Positions 24,065 to 34,260 of a stretch of 64,000 bases of DNA are shown in pieces. The notes below the pieces were generated by a model that saw nothing but the letters and a program-made list of their open reading frames with translations, ran no database searches and had not been told where the DNA came from. How positions within the stretch are numbered: the first letter of the stretch is position 1; each line of letters opens with the position of its first letter. Made by a program: the position numbers and the translations under genes. Origin of the DNA: Hippophae tibetana (taxonomy: Eukaryota > Streptophyta > Magnoliopsida > Rosales > Elaeagnaceae); NCBI GenBank assembly GCA_037013495.1, contig CM072811.1:11537190-11601189 (forward strand), read 5' to 3'.

Positions 24065-25499
24065 ACCTCCAAACCTAACTATTACCAGCCTCTCTTCGGC
24101 TAAACCTATCATGACTTGGTCTCAAGTTACTCATAACCAATCATAATCTTCCAAACAAACTTTGGAACAACCATCACCTCAACTCACTCCTGAGGATTTA
24201 GATTTAAATAATCGCATCCATGAATGGTTACAAAATATGGATTCTGAAAAAATCAGAACTGCATTTCGTTGTATCCCAGAGATTAGGGGACCAACTGTTT
24301 CATCAAATTTGGAAATCATACCTTCCAAACCAAAAATATTTTCCCAAAAAATAACTGGAACAATTTCCATTCCAGAAAGAGGAGTTACATCCTCCACTTA
24401 TTTTCCTCCCAAAGGAGTAGGGGAAGCATTTCCCAAAACAAAATCATCATCTGAGTATTTTAAGAAACAGCCAACTCAGGTGGTAACTATTATTGAAAAA
24501 CAATTTTTCAACCAAAACCCTTACTTGGCCGTTCAAAATTATTTTGGCAAAGGGATTTCCTATCGGCCATCATTATCTTCAAAAACTCCTCAATATTATC
24601 AGAGTATTTTGGAAATCACCGGTAGTGTGGAATTCAAACATTTCCACTATCCTAAATCAACAGAAGTGCAGTTTTCAACTGTCAAACTCCATAAAATCAT
24701 ATCTCCAACAGATTGGGGAAATGAATTATATAAGCAACTGGCTTTCCCAGTCAGCGCAACACATTCCATCCCACATTGTACATCATACAATTATTGGGAT
24801 TATCACTAGGCATGGTTTAATGCATTCCTCATCCAAAATAAAGATAACCAACATTCTTGGTTATTTTTCTTTGTTAATAAATCTATTAATCCCAACAGGT
24901 TCCCATCTTGGTTTTTACAATGGTGGAAACTATTCGGAAACCTTTCATCAATTCTGATATCACCTATGAAAGAAAGTTATGAGTCTTTCCAGTTTCATTA
25001 CAAACCATCCACAGAGGAAGCCAGATTCCCTCCTTTGTGCATATTTTGTTCAAAATTCTACCTCCCTTGGGTATGTCAATGGGTCTTATATCCAGAAACA
25101 TCTGAGGTAATAACCATCAAACACTCATTTCAAATCAAATGGTGGTCGTCCTTTACGATCCCAAAAACACTCTTATTACCAGTCGTTGAGAAATGGTTAT
25201 CACAGAAAGGATACAAAGATCACCCAGTGAAGGACATACAAGCTTCTTCATTATTACTAGCACAGAAGGCGCACACTAACGCCCTAATTGCTCAAGCAAA
25301 AACCCAAGAAGAACTCTTGGAAATCATCAAGCAACTATCATCTGGGCAAACATCTCAGACACCAAAAGAAGAGTTACCTGATTCGGATGAAACCCAATCT
25401 CCCGATAAAACAGTGACTCCATCACAAGCTTCAGAAGAGGATCTAATTAATTTAGAAACCTCAACTATAGATATGAACTTTTGGGTCCCTAGAAATTAG
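24030..25499 (+). pseudogene. Pararetroviral ORF2, unknown function, two in-frame stops
   Basis: The ATG at 24030 lies inside the end of the preceding frame and opens a Lys-rich N-terminus ('MSKKKKGKEK'). The same frame is interrupted only by TAA 24144 and TAG 24807 and ends at 25499, about 490 codons in all. A Trp-rich block near 24840-24920 ('WFLQWWKLFG') is the most distinctive feature. The C-terminal 80 residues are Gln/Glu/Ser-rich with a coiled-coil-like segment 'ALIAQAKTQEELLEIIKQL'. Florendoviruses have a second ORF of unknown role in this position. No enzymatic motif is seen. Downstream pieces open from later ATGs (24162, 24966) are parts of the same frame. Confidence 0.7.
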
Positions 25500-25510
25500 G
25501 GAAAAACATT

Positions 25511-25689
25511 ATTGGGCCTGCGTGTCCTACTATTTATCATTGGGCCTGCGTGTTCTTTACTATTTATCATTGGCCTGCGTGTCCATTACTATTTATCATT
25601 GGGCCTGCGTGTCCATTACTATTTATCATTGGACCTGCGTGTCCATTACTATTTATCATTAGGCCTACGTGTCCATTACTATTTATCAT
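25511..25689 (+). repeat. Six tandem 28-30 bp units after ORF2
   Basis: Units of the type 'attgggcctgcgtgtccattactatttatc' (given here only as a short family name: GGGCCTGCGTGTCCATTACT), six full copies plus a partial one ending in 'attggaccta'. They start 11 bases after the ORF2 stop and lie upstream of the putative promoter. Confidence 0.9.
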
Positions 25690-26149
25690 TGGACCTAAAA
25701 TAGGCCCATCAATATTTTCTGAGGACAACTAATTGTTAAATCAGAAAACGAAAAAACAGTAAACGGTGCCGACAAGGTTACTGTTTAAATACCCATACAA
25801 TGCCCGACATAGTACTGTTCAAAGACCTGTTCGGAATAATGAAGCATCTACTATTCACAACAGTAGTCAAAATTCCAACAGTATCAAGTGGCCGACCAAC
25901 TACTGTTCATTGAATAGTAAAAGCATCCCCACAGTGCCATCACTCGGTTATTTAAGAAGAACGAAGTCAGAAGGGAAGGGGTCCCAATTTTAGCCAAGAA
26001 TTCTCTCTACTCTTGAATTCTCTCTACTCTGATTCTGTTTTGATTTATAATCTTTAGTTTTAAAATAAGTAAGTGTGTTTAATTTTCAGTTTGTTTATTT
26101 CTTTTAAGTAATTTATTATTTTCAATATTTTATTTTATTGTAATTTATA
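25690..26149 (+). promoter_or_regulatory. Putative pararetroviral promoter region
   Basis: Contains repeated 'actgttca / ctattca' motifs (25755-25915) and a TATA-like 'ttatttaag' (25948-25956), followed by GAAGTCAGAAGGGAAGG and a CT-rich stretch. The layout resembles the large-intergenic promoters of caulimovirids, upstream of the leader in the circular genome. The transcript start is not mapped. Confidence 0.5.
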
Positions 26150-26153
26150 TGAG

Positions 26154-26191
<38 letters not shown>

Positions 26192-26195
26192 CTCA
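26150..26195. repeat. 46-bp perfect palindrome TGAGTAAT-(AT)n-ATTACTCA
   Basis: An (AT)n core flanked by inverted TGAGTA/TACTCA arms, sitting at the right virus junction. It could extrude as a cruciform. The corresponding paralog at 214-232 has (AT)n without the perfect arms. Confidence 0.8.
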
Positions 26196-26247
26196 TTTAA
26201 TTTCCCCTCTCACAAAAACCTAGCATAGATGTATATTATCTTCTCTA

Positions 26248-26415
26248 CTCGAAACACTCGCACCGCGTTCCAGCCTTTGTTCCACTCTCGCGTCACCGTG
26301 TTCCAACCTCTGTTCCACTCTCGCACTGTGTTCCAGCATCTGTTCCACTCTCACACTGCATTCGAACATCTGTTCCACTATCGCATCACGTTCCAACCTC
26401 TGTTCCACTCTAGCC
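26248..26415. repeat. CACTA internal tandem repeats, about 27 bp
   Basis: About six imperfect copies of GTTCCAACCTCTGTTCCACT with a CTCGC-type ending. The reverse complement of 1-150 has the same array, which ties the two CACTA elements together. Open frames here on both strands are by-products. Confidence 0.85.
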
Positions 26416-27151
26416 ATAATACTTCCTTCGCCACTACTTGAATCTTTCTGGTAACATCAACTCATCTTTTCCTTTATAAATGAGTCTCAGTACCAAATCT
26501 CGATCGGTACGTAGAGGTTATTTCTAGCTACCTAAAGGTTTAATTACGTTGAGAAATTTGGATGCTGGATATTTCTTAGATGGGTTATGAAACTTTTTTA
26601 GGAAGATCGGTTGGTATGGTTTATGGAACATATTGGTCGCCTGGTGCTTGGCTTGGTGATGTTTCTGGTTCATTAGGGTGGTGCACTATAGCTGGTTCGT
26701 TGGGATGGTGCGTGGTGCTTTGCCTGGTGCCGGTGCTGTCCCTATTTCACCTTAGCTAGCATTTTTGTAACAATAAATAGAGAGGACTGAAAATAGTATT
26801 TGTAGAAAAGTTTATTGATATATTATTTACCAATTAACTTGTAATGAGAAATTGTATATTTTCCTGTTTTTTTTGCAATCTGCAATTTCACTAGAGAAGT
26901 TTTAGGTGGCCACTATGCTATCTCACCATAGTTATGCCCAATTAGCTATATTAATGAGAAAACCTCACAAGCTGTTGATGATAAAAAATCATTATGGTAA
27001 TTTTTGCTTGAAGTCCCTTCTTAGATTATTTATATAGTTACACTGCAAATTGCTATTGCTATATTATTTTCTGGTAAGTACCTATGTGCACTGTGTTTTG
27101 AGCATATAGTATTTATTTTTATCTATTTTGTTGCTAATTTCTTTTTCCTAG
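26416..27151 (+). other. CACTA interior before the captured exons
   Basis: Includes a TGGTGC-rich stretch (26635-26745) that resembles, in reverse, the CACCAG minisatellite at 27828-28015, then AT-rich sequence that looks intronic. No assignable coding block was found. Confidence 0.45.
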
Positions 27152-27252
27152 ATCAGAATGTAGTGCATGGAGGTATCAAACCTAAAAATATTTTGGTAAC
27201 TTGAAATGACAATGTGAAGATTGCAGATTTCAATGTCAACTAGGTTTTGGAG
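27152..27252 (+). pseudogene. Captured kinase exon, GRIK-like, subdomains VIb-VII
   Basis: An exon-sized block bounded by 'ttttcctag' before and 'gtaatc' after, as in a spliced gene. It encodes 'NVVHGGIKPKNILVT', a stop, then 'NDNVKIADFNVN', a stop, then 'VLE'. Plant GRIK (SnRK1-activating) kinases have HGDIKPDNLLVT and VKIGDFSVSQ here. The catalytic Asp of HxDxKPxN is Gly and DFG-like DFS is DFN. Two stops show it is dead. It lies inside the CACTA element and was probably copied from a host gene together with its introns. Confidence 0.75.
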
Positions 27253-27419
27253 GTAATCATATTCATCAAACTTTGCCACCATACAATAGCATTTTATTGA
27301 GCTCCTTCTAGTGAATTTTTTCTACTAGGAAAATACATGTGTATTGTTGATTTAGGTATTTTTAGTTTGTAGCTTGCTTTATTCTTGATTTCCTAACATT
27401 TTTTAACATTGTCTTATAG

Positions 27420-27493
27420 GAGGATGAGGACACACTTAGGCGATCCCCAGAAACTGATGCATTCACTGCACGTTTGTGCCTAAATGTTGTGTA
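27420..27493 (+). pseudogene. Captured kinase exon, GRIK-like, activation loop
   Basis: Follows 'cttatag' and encodes 'EDEDTLRRSPETDAFTAR'. This matches the GRIK activation segment D-x-x-x-x-R-R-S-P-G-T-P-x-F-T-A-P-E, with GT changed to ET and APE changed to AR-. The intron to the previous exon (27253-27419) is retained. The right boundary, near 'gttgtgtaggt', is uncertain by a few bases. Confidence 0.75.
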
Positions 27494-27723
27494 GGTTTGA
27501 ATTTAGTCTGAACTAGAAAACTACCTTGAGTCATACTATTTAATACTTCCATTGTATATGTGGTGTTTCCTATATTTTCCTGGTAAGAAAAGTCAAATTT
27601 TTCTATTGTTTTATTTTTGTTAACTGAAACAATAGAAGTACCCATACGCCTATTTACAGAGTCTTATATGCATCCTAACCAATAGATAAAAATAAATACC
27701 TATGTAAGTACCTATGTACATTG

Positions 27724-28095
27724 TGTTTTGAGCCTCAAAATAGATAAAAATAAATACTATGCTCAAGTTATTTCTATTGTATACTGTGTTTATGGTTCAT
27801 TCTTATTACTTGCTTGTATAGCCTTATACGTACACCAGGCACCAGGCACTAGGTGCACTAGCACACCAGAGCAGCAGGCACCATGCACCAACACACCAGC
27901 ATAGGAGGAACCAGTGCACCAGCACAGTAGGCACCAGCACACCAGCGCAGTAGGCACCAGGCACCAACACACCAGAGCAGCATGCACCAAGCACTAGCGC
28001 AGTAGGCACCAAACACATTAGACAGTAGGTGAACTGTGTTTGGAGTCTCAAAATAGATAAACATAAATACTATGCTGAAGTTATTTCTACTTTAC
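27724..28095. repeat. Direct repeat pair flanking a CACCAG minisatellite
   Basis: 27724-27790 and 28029-28095 are near-identical ('ctcaaaatagataaa.ataaat', 'atgct.aagttatttct'). Between them, 27828-28015 is an irregular array of CACCAG, GCACCAG and CAGCAGGCACCA units. Long frames inside the array are repeat artefacts. Confidence 0.8.
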
Positions 28096-28259
28096 ATTGT
28101 TTATTAATTTTTAGTGTATAATAAACTCAATAATGTAATTATACTTTTAATTTTAATGTAATTTAATTTTTAATATTATTTTTAATAAATTTATTGTAAT
28201 TTATATTGTTTTTTAATATTATAATTAATATATAATTGTATTTTTTTAATTTATGTATA

Positions 28260-28385
28260 CCCTATGGTCTCAGTTAAAAAACTAAGGCCATAGGTCATTA
28301 CCTATGGTCTCTCTCACTTAGGCCTCAGTTCTTATAACCGTGGCCATAGACCTACGGTCACGGTTAAAAACCGAGGCCATATGTA
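28260..28385. repeat. CACTA subterminal repeats, right
   Basis: Four copies of 'tatggtctcagttaaaaaac / accgaggccata' in mixed orientation, immediately inside the terminus TTTTGTAGTAGTG. Confidence 0.75.
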
Positions 28386-28403
28386 TGTTTTGTAGTAGTG
28401 CTT

Positions 28404-29170
28404 AGTATAGCATTAAAGGTTTTTCCAACTTTTTTTTGTTGTTAAGATATTTTGCAAAAATATGATCAAAATGCCCATAAGTATAGCATTGAGGACTAGT
28501 GGGCTTAGTTTTCTTACAATCAAAGCTAGAGGCTTGAGTTCCCTTGAATTTCAATCCCTCAAACGACTAGAATGGCCCTTTTTTTTCAAGAACTTCTTAA
28601 ATTTTTGTGCTAGCAAGACTAGTGACTCATCATTCATATCTTTATCATTATCAGAGATGTCCTTCTTGGATATTTTGAATGCCACATTTTTTTTAGGTGG
28701 ATCAAGAGTAGGCTTATAGGTTTAGATTGACCCAACAAGTTCATCAATATTTAGTGTGTCCACATTATTGCTTTCCTTTATTGCTATAACTTTCATATTG
28801 TAGTCTACTATTAAGGAGATTAGAAGTTTGCATACTTATATAGGTTGTGGAATTTTCTCACTAAAGTTAGAACAAATATTAGTGATATCGCAAAAGCCAA
28901 CATAAAATTGACAAAAAGTTTTAGTGTTTCTCATTTTAATGAAATCAAACTGAGATGTTAGTAATCTCAATGATGTTTGTTTCACTTAGGAAGTATCCCA
29001 TATTTTTTCATCTTTTCTGAGAAAGACTTGCATGTGAGCCTTCCAGTAAAGGTAATTATACCCATCAAAGAGTGTGGATCTAATAAATGACCTACCTTCT
29101 TTCATTTGGTGCATAAGTAGAATTGTGTGTCCCTAAGGATCAAACTCACAAAATGTGTCTAATATAAGCT
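28404..29170 (-). pseudogene. Sirevirus gag, N-terminal two thirds, broken
   Basis: Read from right to left: 'YLYWKAHMQVFL' and 'KIWDTS' (typical start of copia gag), 'EKIPQPI' and 'IVDYNMKVIAIKESNNVDTL' in the middle, then 'ESLVLLAQKFKKFLKKK' and a damaged zinc knuckle reading 'CYTYGHFDHIFAKYL', where the second Cys is Tyr. Frameshifts and stops are frequent. The CACTA element separates it from its C-terminal part at 16938. Confidence 0.8.
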
Positions 29171-29181
29171 CTTATACCAAT
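29168..29181 (-). other. Sirevirus primer-binding site
   Basis: The minus strand reads TTGGTATAAGAGC right after the LTR end, one change from the initiator tRNA-Met site of copia elements. Confidence 0.75.
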
Positions 29182-30534
29182 TGAAAGTTTGTCATATACA
29201 AACCTAATTAATCTTGAAGGGGTGAATAAATTATTTTCAAATTTTATCAATTTATAATTTAATTACCCAAAAAATGGCCTAACATGAAATTGCATGTAAA
29301 AATGAAAGTATAACACGTGATATTTTTAGGTGGAAATAACCTAAGCCGTAACCATGACTTAAGAGAAAAACCACTAGTTCATTGGATCACCTAACTTTCC
29401 ACTATGAAAACCAAATGTTCAAGTACAAACTCAATCTTATACTACCCTTGCTATGATATTACCCCAATTTACCTTACTTACGAGCCCCTGCTCTACTTTA
29501 ACAGTTTCTAAGATTAGCGTGAGCAGTATCCAGACCAACGTTCTAATAAGCTCCTCACCAATGGATACATTCATGAAATAATTGCAACCAGGGTTAGCAC
29601 AAAAAATACAAATGTCTGTGTGTGTTCTAGAATTTATTTATTAATGAATAATCCTAACTAAATGATTCGAAGCATATATAATTCCATCCAATCAACAAAC
29701 AAATCCTAGAGTAAGCAGATTAGGTGCAACTTAAATAAAATTAACTTCTTTCAAATTTAAATAATTAAATCCAAATAATTATGATCACTTATATAATTAT
29801 TTGATTTAAATATGTAAGCTCCTAATAAAAAGAAACTATATGAATATAAAAAATATGAAATAAATAAACTAATAAATTTGACAATTTAAAAAATCAAATA
29901 TTACTGAAACAAACAGTGTGATAATTGATTACCTTCACCTTAATTCATCTACATCAAAAAATATTAATTGATTACCTTGGCTTATGTCCAATATCCTTTA
30001 CCATTAATCACATGTGCTGAATTTTTATGATAGCTACTGCCATTCATCTGTATCTTATATCCTCTATGCCGATGAAAAAATGTATATATTCTTAAATTAA
30101 ATTCAATTGTTTTATGTAGATTCCACTATTCAATCCTAATATATATATATGATTGTAATAAGATAGTAGTATTAGAGTTAAACATTTTTAGGCTTAATTA
30201 TCTAAATCCCATTCAAAATTTTAATAATATAAAGTAATTTTTACGATACATTCTAAAAATATTGAAATACATTTAATAAATGGCTAACTGATAATTTCAT
30301 AAATTGATTCAAGTTTAAATAAAAATTTTAGTAGTAAAAATAATTCTAAGTTTTGAGAACATGGGCTATTAAATACCTAAGTGTAATACTATGTGTGATA
30401 GTTATAAAAGAAATACCTAAATTAAGTACGACTACCTAAAACATGAGCGTTTCTTTGAATTTGCTTGATGGACTTGATAGCGAACTTAAAAACATGTTTA
30501 CATGTAAATGTTTTGTCCACAAAAATAGCTAACA
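29182..30534 (-). repeat. Sirevirus 5' LTR
   Basis: About 1.35 kb, beginning TGAAAGTTTGTC. It aligns over its length with the split left LTR. Similarity to the left copy continues for about 12 bases past 30534, so the outer edge may lie as far out as 30546. Confidence 0.75.
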
Positions 30535-30546
30535 CTCATAGTCCTT

Positions 30547-31290
30547 AAACTTAGAGGTAGTTTTTTCTCTGATCGCTTCTCTAGCAGCATTATCAATGAT
30601 GAACTGACACTATTACGTCAATCCATCATAGAAAAATTGGTTATGTAGCTGAAAAGGATAATTGTGATGAGGACACTGACTGAAAAATAATTAGAACCTA
30701 TCTTATGGTTTATGGAAAAGTTCTCCCTCCAATTGAGAGAATGTTACTATCTTACCTCTCAACTTTGATGCTTTTGATGAGAATATAATATTCCCTTAAA
30801 CTTTTTATAAAATCCATCCGAGTTATTAGGGAACTTAGAGGAAGTGACATTAGTCATTCCTTGGCCCTATCTTTCAAGATGTAAAGGAAACACCACATTC
30901 TAAGTTGATCCTTAGTGAGTAAACCAAGAAGCAATGTTTGAACTGTTGAGTAAAAGTTCCTGATAAAAGATAATGAGTCATCATTAGATATTCCATAGAA
31001 GGAAGATAATATGTAAAAATGAATATTTCACAATTCAAAGTTTCGTGCAACCTTACCCAATTGGATTGAGTGAGTTGCAATGCTAATTCATCGCCTTGTA
31101 AATTATGTTTTCCTTTGTGGTGGATTTTCTCCCACAATTAAAGGTTCAAGTAAAGGATCAAATTTAGGTTCACAAATTTATTTTATTAAAGGCTTTGGGA
31201 TCTTAAAGTCCAACCTTCTTGACAGTCTATTGGTTCTATGTACATTATTTTTATATAGTATGATAGGGTATCCTAAAGACCTCCTACCTC
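30547..31290 (-). pseudogene. Ty3/gypsy gag remnant (outermost element)
   Basis: Minus-strand blocks typical of Athila/Tat gag, in shifting frames: 'FYGISNDDSLSFI', 'LKDRAKE', 'FSQLEGELFHKP', 'CPHHNYPFQLHNQFFYDGL', 'IDNAAREAIREKT'. Pol is missing between here and the LTR at 1832-3247. It would have been lost before or during the Sirevirus insertion. Confidence 0.7.
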
Positions 31291-31834
31291 GCTTAAACTT
31301 TTTAAAACAGAAATTAAATTTACCTACAAGTGTAAAAATAAAGATAAAATAAATATACAAGTCTATAACACATTACATATTTGTACATATAAATATTAAG
31401 CATGTAAAAATTAAAAGAATAAAATGATACAATGATACACATGTTAGTAAAATAAAATAAAGTATACAAAAAAATATTATTACAAAAATATTTAAACATA
31501 TAAAATAATAAAAGAATTAATAAATAAAGGAAAGAAAACAAAACAAAATTAAAATTTTAAAATGAAAGAAGAAGAATTGTTTTAAGAAAAGAAAATAAAT
31601 TAAAAGAAAGAATTTGTTTTTAAAAAAAAGATCTTTTACTTTTATTCTTTATTTTATTTTATTTTTAAAAACATTAGACAAAATTTAAAATTTAAAATAC
31701 CCAAACTTAATTAATAACCTAGATATCTTAAAATTTTAAATAAAAATCGTAAAATTTACAACAATTTTTTTAAAGATATTGATAATAAAAATTTAAAAAT
31801 GATATTCCTCCCCAAACTATAATGGAATTATTAC
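31291..31834. other. AT-rich gene-free stretch
   Basis: Very A/T-rich sequence, probably the 5' untranslated part of the old gypsy element. No feature recognised. Confidence 0.5.
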
Positions 31835-31905
31835 AATGTTTATTAAAATAAAACTAAAAGTATTACATAAACTAAAATTTGTTCAACTCTCAAATGAGAG
31901 AAGTG
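31835..31905 (-). repeat. Fragment of old gypsy LTR
   Basis: Matches 2758-2838 ('ctaaaatttgttcaactctc', 'tattacataaac'). It stops abruptly at about 31907, where mitochondrial-type sequence begins. Confidence 0.7.
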
Positions 31906-34138
31906 AAAGCGAATAGTGCTACCCCACTTATTAGCTAAGAGGAGAAGACGTTCGCAGGTAGGGATAATTGGTTCACATTCATTCCCAGCTAACCAACAGA
32001 GTGACTAGTGGTGGGCAAGAGGGTGAGGTAGTTTTTTTTATTAAAGGGTACCATATTTAGGTATGTCATTTTGCTGTAAGCCTTTATTCAAGCAAGCTTT
32101 CTTAGGGTTTTGGTTCACCAGGCATAGCCGACCAGCCGGACTAGCACTCCGTTAAAACGGTTGATCACAAAATTCTGGGATAAAGATCAATTGGGGTTAC
32201 CAATGGATTCTAAATAGAATTCTATGGTAGAAAGAAAGAATTTTCTAGAGAATCGATAGATGAACCAGGAAGTAACTTATGGCATTCTAAAGGCCCACCC
32301 CGGTGTACACATCAGAGACAGAAAAAGATGTTTCCCGCAATAAGAAGTGGTCATAGAGGGCATTCGTGACCAACCTAAGAGACTAATCCTAACCCTCTCT
32401 CTCTCTCTATTCTACGATTAACTCCCTCTTGTTCGTATAAGCTATTTGCAACATTCCAGACACTGTAAGAACCGATTCTCTGATTCAATCAAATATTCCA
32501 AAGGCCAATGAAAGCCCACCCAATAGCGTTTTCTTCATGCTTTTCCCAGAGGTCTGGAGAAAGCTACAATCAATAGGATTTCCTAAATCTTCCCTTGCCG
32601 AAAGGAAGAACGGGAAATTCTTTTTTCGGAACCAGGAGATTGGATCTAGCCGTAAGAAGAATGCTTGGTATAACTCACTCACTTCTTAGTCAAGTCACAC
32701 CATTTCTTTCACTTCATCTTCGACTCCCGTTGAACTCCATGTTTGAAGGACTTTGACATGCCCTTGGGATTCTGCAAAGCCCTGAATGCTCTTTAAGGGT
32801 CTTGAAAGCGCTGAAACACCATATAGAGAGTAGGTAATCGTTCTATAAGAAAATCATTCCTCCGCCCAAGGTCGTTTTCCTTTCCTTTGGGTTTGCCTGT
32901 CGGGAAAGAAAAGAAAAAGATATCGAGTGTCCTAATAACAGGAATCTTCAAGTCCTCCTCTATGTTCAAGGCATATTGTTGACATGATGTTAAGCACTTA
33001 ACAAGATTCCAAGTTGTGTGAAAATACCATGGGAATGTGACATCACTTAGAGAGGAAAACTTGGTAATCTTATATAAGGACACCCGCCTTGGTCGATCAC
33101 CAGAACATGAGGACACAAAAAGCTCTTATCCTCGTAGGAACGAATGCTGCATAGTTGGAAGGGTCGATCAGAACATATGTAACTCCACATTGGGAGCTAA
33201 GACTATGAGAGGTCACCATTATGGCTTAAACTGGATCTGAATCGTGTTCGATCGGTCGCCAAGGCTCCAATCAAGTACATTTTGTTAGCAAGGTCATTGA
33301 ACTCATAATTTTTTTTCTAAGAATTTGTTTGCCCACTCTTTGAACATCTTATCTTGTATAGGCTCTTTCTCGGAGCCTTGACCCTTCTCCATGCATAAGT
33401 CATCTGGAATGACATAACTCTAAATAATATGATTATGAATCTGCTTCTACATTGAGTGAGTTGGTTTGTCTAGAAACATAAACAGCTTGTGAAGTAGAGG
33501 GAGTCTGACTCTATCTATTAGGGAGGTTTGATCTATGAGTGAGCGGTGGTATAGCGGAGGCTAATACGAGGCGGGGGCATACTGCTTTCAAATGTCACTA
33601 ACTGGCGGTCATTGAGGAAGATAGTTTCATAGGTGGTCACTTATAGGAAGACAATGAGGTCAAGAAAGCTTCCCTAAAAGAAAGAAATTCTACCACAAGA
33701 CATATCTTAGGATTGGTATTTCCATTAACGCAATGCCTCAAAAAGTTCTTACTGCTGAAAGAGTCAATTAGTCCGCTACAAAAGAAAATCAATAAGTAAG
33801 GGTTTGGTGATTGTCCTTTCAGGCTATCACTGCTTATGGCTCGATTCCTTTTAATTAGTTCTTGGTTCACATGCAAATAAAGCAGCTATCAAATCTACGC
33901 TTGTCAATCGAATGGGCTCCTTCCCTCGGAATTGTGGGTTCTTTGACTCTCTTCCAAAGAGTAGACTGGAAGACCATACCTGTGCGAGCACCTTTTCCAA
34001 AGCCTCAAATTCTTTGATTTTCTGCAATACAAGATTTCCTGAGACAAGAAATAATGGAAAGAAGCGGTTGTGGCCGAAGGAGAGAAAGAAGTCATGAAAA
34101 AAAGGACTTTCATAGAGAAAAGAGGGATTTGTAAGCAT

Positions 34139-34260
34139 ATGTTTATAACCTAATTATATAGATTAATTAGGTTATCAACATTAATTAAGTAGATGTCATG
34201 TGTAATTAGGTTAATTAGGTTATCCTTCACCTAATTAATTACAACCTTTTCTATTGATGA
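34139..34260. repeat. AACCTAATTA-family repeat, copy 1
   Basis: Inverted and direct copies of 'taattaggttaattaggtta', 'aacctaatta' and 'gtcatgtgtaattaggttaa'. Related copies are at 35450-35480, 37493-37640, 37795-37835 and 56876-57010. Confidence 0.7.

Larger units (their letters stand above)
17370..26149 (+). mobile_element. Endogenous pararetrovirus, florendovirus-like (Caulimoviridae)
   Basis: A roughly genome-length viral insert with movement protein, coat-type protein with a zinc knuckle, aspartic protease, reverse transcriptase, RNase H and a second ORF in the order known for florendoviruses. There are no LTRs and no integrase. It is bounded on both sides by (AT)n tracts inside a CACTA element. 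The first ORF is broken by several stops and at least two frame changes; ORF2 has two stops. No tRNA-Met primer site (TGGTATCAGAGC) was found by eye, so the unit may be incomplete or permuted at the ends. Confidence 0.85.
16942..28400. mobile_element. CACTA (En/Spm) transposon, TSD CTT, carrying a virus and kinase exons
   Basis: It starts CACTACTAAAAT and ends TTTTGTAGTAGTG. The flanking 3-bp duplications CTT (16939-16941, 28401-28403) are perfect, as expected for CACTA elements. Both ends carry subterminal 'accgaggccatag' repeats. The two flanks join into one Sirevirus gag on the minus strand, which confirms the insertion. No transposase frame is present. Without the pararetroviral insert (17370-26149) the element would be about 2.7 kb, so it is a non-autonomous CACTA that captured a host gene fragment (27152-27493). 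Confidence 0.9.
3248..30534 (-). mobile_element. Ty1/copia Sirevirus-type retrotransposon with nested insertions
   Basis: Minus-strand element. Its two LTRs (3248-4499 plus 11696-11856 on the left, 29182-30534 on the right) share the same order of sequence and both begin TGAAAGTTT. Next to the right LTR is a primer site reading TTGGTATAAGAGC on the minus strand, close to the TGGTATCAGAGC initiator-tRNA-Met site usual for copia elements. Coding pieces run gag, protease, integrase, RT, RNase H from right to left. The RT block (IACHMKFKLYQMDVKSA-type) and a 1.4-kb non-coding stretch between RNase H and the 3' LTR point to Sireviruses. All reading frames are broken. Two later elements lie inside it (4500-11690 and 16942-28400). 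A target duplication could not be recognised, so the outer LTR edge is uncertain by 10-15 bases. Confidence 0.8.

Noticed and set aside
25511..25689. CRISPR-like array
   Set aside because: Units are directly abutting without unique spacers, and the context is a eukaryotic viral insert.
25512..25732. Leu/Ile-rich frames with regular repeats after virus ORF2
   Set aside because: Produced by translating the 28-30 bp tandem units in two frames; no independent support.
26220..26441. Repetitive frames on both strands in the CACTA interior
   Set aside because: Translations of the 27-bp GTTCCAACC tandem array.
27790..28064. Three overlapping Cys/Trp-rich frames on the minus strand
   Set aside because: Translations of the CACCAG minisatellite.
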